Assembly: GCA_903916555.1 (NCBI GenBank)
Contig: CAIWXG010000412.1
Span: forward strand, 1-36,276
Source of the DNA: an uncultured Bacteroidota bacterium
Lineage (GTDB): Bacteria; Bacteroidota; Bacteroidia; Chitinophagales; Chitinophagaceae
Direction: 5' to 3'
Length of the DNA: 36,276 bases
Shown here: piece by piece, positions 33,862 through 36,276 of the stretch
How positions within the stretch are numbered: the stretch's first letter is position 1
Layout: each line of letters starts with the position of its first letter
The notes under the pieces: model-generated
Database searches by the model: none
What the model was told of the DNA's origin: nothing
What the model saw: only the letters and a program-made list of their open reading frames with translations
Program-made: the position numbers and the translations under genes

Positions 33862-34512
33862 TTAAACATATTTATACATTGTCATTCCCTTTCCATGTAT
33901 TGCGCCGCGCTTCCACCCGTTTCTTTCATCGGCTTTAATAGCTCTTTCATTGTCGATTAATACTGTTAGCTCTAATTTATTTACATTCAATCTTTTTGCC
34001 AGTTTATCTGATTCTTGCAACATTGCAGAGCCAACGCCTTTGCTAAATAATTCCGGATTTGTTCCCATTACAACAAGTGCTAAAACCGGAATATTTTCAT
34101 TGGAACTTTTAAAAGACTCAGGAGTAATAACATTACCTATTTTAAAAAATTTTCGCAATATGTTACTTATCATCAATTTGTATTTATTTTTCATCTCTTT
34201 ATGAAAAACTAACCATGGTCGTTTTATAAAAGCTATTATAGCATTATTAAAACTATATTGCAACATGCCGGATGCAGAACCTGTAGGAAGTACCCCGTCT
34301 TTAAGCATTGCACCTGTATATCCTACAATTTCGCCATCTTCATTTCTTGTATAATATAAATATGTTTTATTTGTTGACAAAAACCATTCTAACATTTTTT
34401 CTACATAAGTTTGTCCCATTGCAGTAGCCAAAGAATTAGGAAATGCTCTTCTGTGGATTGCAGCTATTTTGGGTAGTTCGGTTTGTGTAGCATTACACAT
34501 AATGTATTCCAT
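33862..34512 (-). CDS. GNAT-family N-acetyltransferase
   Basis: The 216-aa protein matches the GNAT fold. The N-terminal helix carries IAAIHRRAFPNS, strand YLYYTRNEDGEIVGYTGAML follows, and the acetyl-CoA loop comes late (VVMGTNPELFSKGVGSAML, equivalent to the usual Q/RxxGxG/A motif). It ends NERAIKADERNGWKRG. A 60-residue basic helical insertion (NAIIAFIKRPWLVFHKEMKNKYKLMISNILRKF) suggests membrane association. A second Met at residue 5 could be the start. It lies within the polysaccharide cluster, 27 bp after the ligase-like gene, so the acceptor is probably an amino sugar made there. Confidence 0.78.
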   Translation of the reverse strand: MEYIMCNATQTELPKIAAIHRRAFPNSLATAMGQTYVEKMLEWFLSTNKTYLYYTRNEDGEIVGYTGAMLKDGVLPTGSASGMLQYSFNNAIIAFIKRPWLVFHKEMKNKYKLMISNILRKFFKIGNVITPESFKSSNENIPVLALVVMGTNPELFSKGVGSAMLQESDKLAKRLNVNKLELTVLIDNERAIKADERNGWKRGAIHGKGMTMYKYV

Positions 34513-34539
34513 AATTAATATATTATTTATTTATTATAC

Positions 34540-35868
34540 TTAAATTATTTCTTTGGGCAATTTCGACAAAATTATTTGCGGCTTTCCTGATGCGGTTGCA
34601 GGTATTATATCAACAATAGTAAATCTTAAAGGAAAAATTTCAGTTGCTCTCTCAAATAATTTGTTTTTTAATGCATCTAAAATAGTATTACTAAAACCAC
34701 TATCTGGAATTACTTCAATTTCAATATCATCTATGCGGTGCTGAATAACCCTAAATTGTTTAATTTCACTAATATGTTCGCATATTCCTGTAAAAAAATG
34801 TACAATTAATCTTTTCCCATTTGGAGTGATTATTATATCTGTATCTCTACCAATTATCATATCCAGCATTGGCAATTTGCGGCCACAGAGGCATTCTTTG
34901 TCATTTTTACTTTTAATAGCTAAATCGCCTAAATAGTATCTAATTAATGGCATTGTATAAGCATCTAGTCTTGTAACAACAACATAACCTTGCTCACCTG
35001 GCGCAACTTCATTTCCGTTTCCATCTAATAGTTCAAGATAAACATGCGGAGTAATTATATGTTGATTACCGTGTTCGCATTCTGCTGATATGATTATACC
35101 TTCTGTACAGCCATAATTATCATATACTCTTGTATTAAAAACTTGCTCAATTTTTTTACGATAATGCGGAAACATTTTGTCTCCGAAAGAAATAACAGAC
35201 TTAAATTTTATATCATTTAATCCCTTCTCTTCTGCAATTTTTGCATAAGTATATAATCCTGAAGCATATCCACAAAAAAAACCATTCGTTCTTTGCTTTT
35301 TCAATACATCTACTACTATTTTTTCATCTATTTTATATGCATTTGTATAAGTAGTATTAAGTATTAGATCTTTTATACGTTTTACATGTGTTCTTTCTAT
35401 TGACATTCCTAATTGCAAAACGCTGTCTCCTAAATGATATCCCCCCCATTCCCATGCTAATATTTGCAAACCTTGCGAATATGACGCTTCTTTCTTAGAC
35501 ATATAAACAGTACTTTGAATGCCAGACGATCCACTGCTTGCCTCTTTAACTAAATTTTCAATTTCCGGTTTTATAAGCATTTCAGATAAATTATCTTTTA
35601 TCCTTTTCTTAGTTAACAAAGGAAATTGTTTAATCCATTCATAGGGGTTTGAGCATCTACTTACATTTATTTTTTTATAATAATTAATATTAGTAGTAGA
35701 ATATGTGAGTAAATCTTCTAATGCCTTCTTTTGTAACTTTTGCAACGAATCGGCGTCTTTATATTGTAAACTACGCCAATGTTTTAATCCTTTAATAAAA
35801 GAAGTACCAAGAACTTTATCTCCTACTGGTAAAATTATTTTTTCAACAATATTATTGTATAAATCCAT
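34540..35868 (-). CDS. CapK/phenylacetate-CoA ligase-like adenylate-forming enzyme
   Basis: The 442-aa protein belongs to the PaaK/CapK branch of the ANL superfamily. EASSGSSGIQS (109-119) is the phosphate-binding loop, VYDNYGCTEGI the acyl-adenylate motif (YG-TE), and MPLIRYYLGDLA holds the ribose-binding aspartate. A short C-terminal domain contains ASGKPQII with the catalytic-type lysine. CapK proteins are found in capsule and O-antigen loci. They probably activate a carboxylate, such as an amino or hydroxy acid, for attachment to sugars. The neighbouring phosphopantetheinyl transferase hints that the acyl group passes through a carrier protein. Confidence 0.82.
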   Translation of the reverse strand: MDLYNNIVEKIILPVGDKVLGTSFIKGLKHWRSLQYKDADSLQKLQKKALEDLLTYSTTNINYYKKINVSRCSNPYEWIKQFPLLTKKRIKDNLSEMLIKPEIENLVKEASSGSSGIQSTVYMSKKEASYSQGLQILAWEWGGYHLGDSVLQLGMSIERTHVKRIKDLILNTTYTNAYKIDEKIVVDVLKKQRTNGFFCGYASGLYTYAKIAEEKGLNDIKFKSVISFGDKMFPHYRKKIEQVFNTRVYDNYGCTEGIIISAECEHGNQHIITPHVYLELLDGNGNEVAPGEQGYVVVTRLDAYTMPLIRYYLGDLAIKSKNDKECLCGRKLPMLDMIIGRDTDIIITPNGKRLIVHFFTGICEHISEIKQFRVIQHRIDDIEIEVIPDSGFSNTILDALKNKLFERATEIFPLRFTIVDIIPATASGKPQIILSKLPKEII

Positions 35869-35941
35869 TTATATTATGTTATTCTTATTTGCTTTTTATA
35901 TAAGCCATATAGTGTTGATAGACAACGAATCTTTTTTATTT

Positions 35942-36262
35942 TCAAATAGCAATGGCAACAGCAACAGCCGTCTCATCTGTATGGGAAATTGAAAGAGAAT
36001 ATTCTTCAAAAAAAGGCTTTCCAAAATCATTATGTCTAATATCAATATCAATAAAATTTAAATTTTCTTTACTATACCCTGCTTTAAATATAGCCTCTTT
36101 TGCACAAAAAAGTCCTGCAAAACTTTGTATAGGGTTATTTTGCTTAATACAATAACCTATTTCCTGTTTTGTAAAATTACTTATATAAAACTCTTCTTCC
36201 CAAAAATTGTTTGTTTTTGGGAATTTATTAATTAATTCTATATCAATACCTATGCAAACCAA
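35942..36262 (-). CDS. 4'-phosphopantetheinyl transferase (AcpS-like), possibly 5'-partial
   Basis: This enzyme moves the phosphopantetheine arm of CoA to a carrier-protein serine. The 106-aa sequence shows GIDIE near the start, then FCAKEAIFKAG (metal- and CoA-binding WxxKEAxxK-type motif) and SISHTDETAVAVAI at the end. The start in view is a TTG at 36262-36260 inside a TA-repeat. The frame remains open to the window edge, so the true start may lie outside, although the family normally begins only a few residues before GIDIE. It precedes the adenylate-forming enzyme by 73 bp on the same strand, which fits loading of a dedicated acyl carrier protein. Confidence 0.8.
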   Translation of the reverse strand: MVCIGIDIELINKFPKTNNFWEEEFYISNFTKQEIGYCIKQNNPIQSFAGLFCAKEAIFKAGYSKENLNFIDIDIRHNDFGKPFFEEYSLSISHTDETAVAVAIAI

Positions 36263-36276
36263 TATATATATATATA

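Overview
The window is AT-rich chromosomal DNA from a member of the Bacteroidota. Support for this comes from a run of core genes typical of the phylum (TPR gene beside secG, a Rho with a very long N-terminal insertion, DUF4199, DUF6600, a type IX secretion C-terminal sorting domain, FdhD beside a DUF7009-like protein) and from repeated matches to the Bacteroidota -7 promoter element TAnnTTTG upstream of genes. Genus-level placement is not possible from the sequence alone; a Chitinophagaceae-like or Sphingobacteriia-like organism is a guess.

Layout. 1-8 kb: a 5'-truncated TPR gene and secG run rightward and meet the leftward operon fdhD / DUF7009-like / lpxH at a long hairpin. plsY and a spermidine-synthase-like methyltransferase run rightward into oxyR. 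Next come dnaJ, grpE and a VF530-type small DNA-binding protein, all leftward. 8-15 kb: leftward rho, an NAD-dependent epimerase, cyanophycinase, a diacylglycerol-kinase-family lipid kinase and nadC (the last two overlap by 4 bp). 15-22 kb: a DUF6600 secreted protein, DUF4199 membrane protein, CoA-transferase, RNase Z, a compact palindromic repeat, two paralogous outer-membrane beta-barrel proteins and a gamma-carbonic-anhydrase-like hexapeptide protein.

22-27.7 kb is the accessory region. A T9SS-secreted protein is split by a frameshift at a seven-G run. The next secreted-protein gene is cut off after about 50 codons at what looks like an insertion-sequence end. Two 182-bp direct repeats (about 97% identical, each with 31-bp palindromic terminal inverted repeats, i.e. 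MITE-like) then enclose a rightward operon. It contains a short ORF with no normal start codon, a 324-aa protein with a HEPN-type RxxxxH motif, a 416-aa SMC/ABC-type AAA ATPase and a 165-aa protein with a PD-(D/E)xK-like D...ExK motif. A fourth gene, whose N-terminus resembles a type I restriction HsdR subunit, is destroyed by the right repeat. I read this as a candidate nuclease-ATPase defence module, perhaps the surviving accessory part of a degraded type I restriction locus.

27.7-36.3 kb: a secreted C1-family cysteine peptidase, a membrane-anchored lytic transglycosylase, then a leftward surface-polysaccharide cluster. This comprises a 4'-phosphopantetheinyl transferase, a CapK/PaaK-like adenylate-forming enzyme, a GNAT acetyltransferase, a DegT-type sugar aminotransferase, a sugar-phosphate transferase and a Wzi-like outer-membrane protein. 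The aminotransferase and sugar transferase abut exactly. A 17-bp perfect hairpin sits in the leader of the aminotransferase gene.

No rRNA, tRNA or CRISPR array was recognised.
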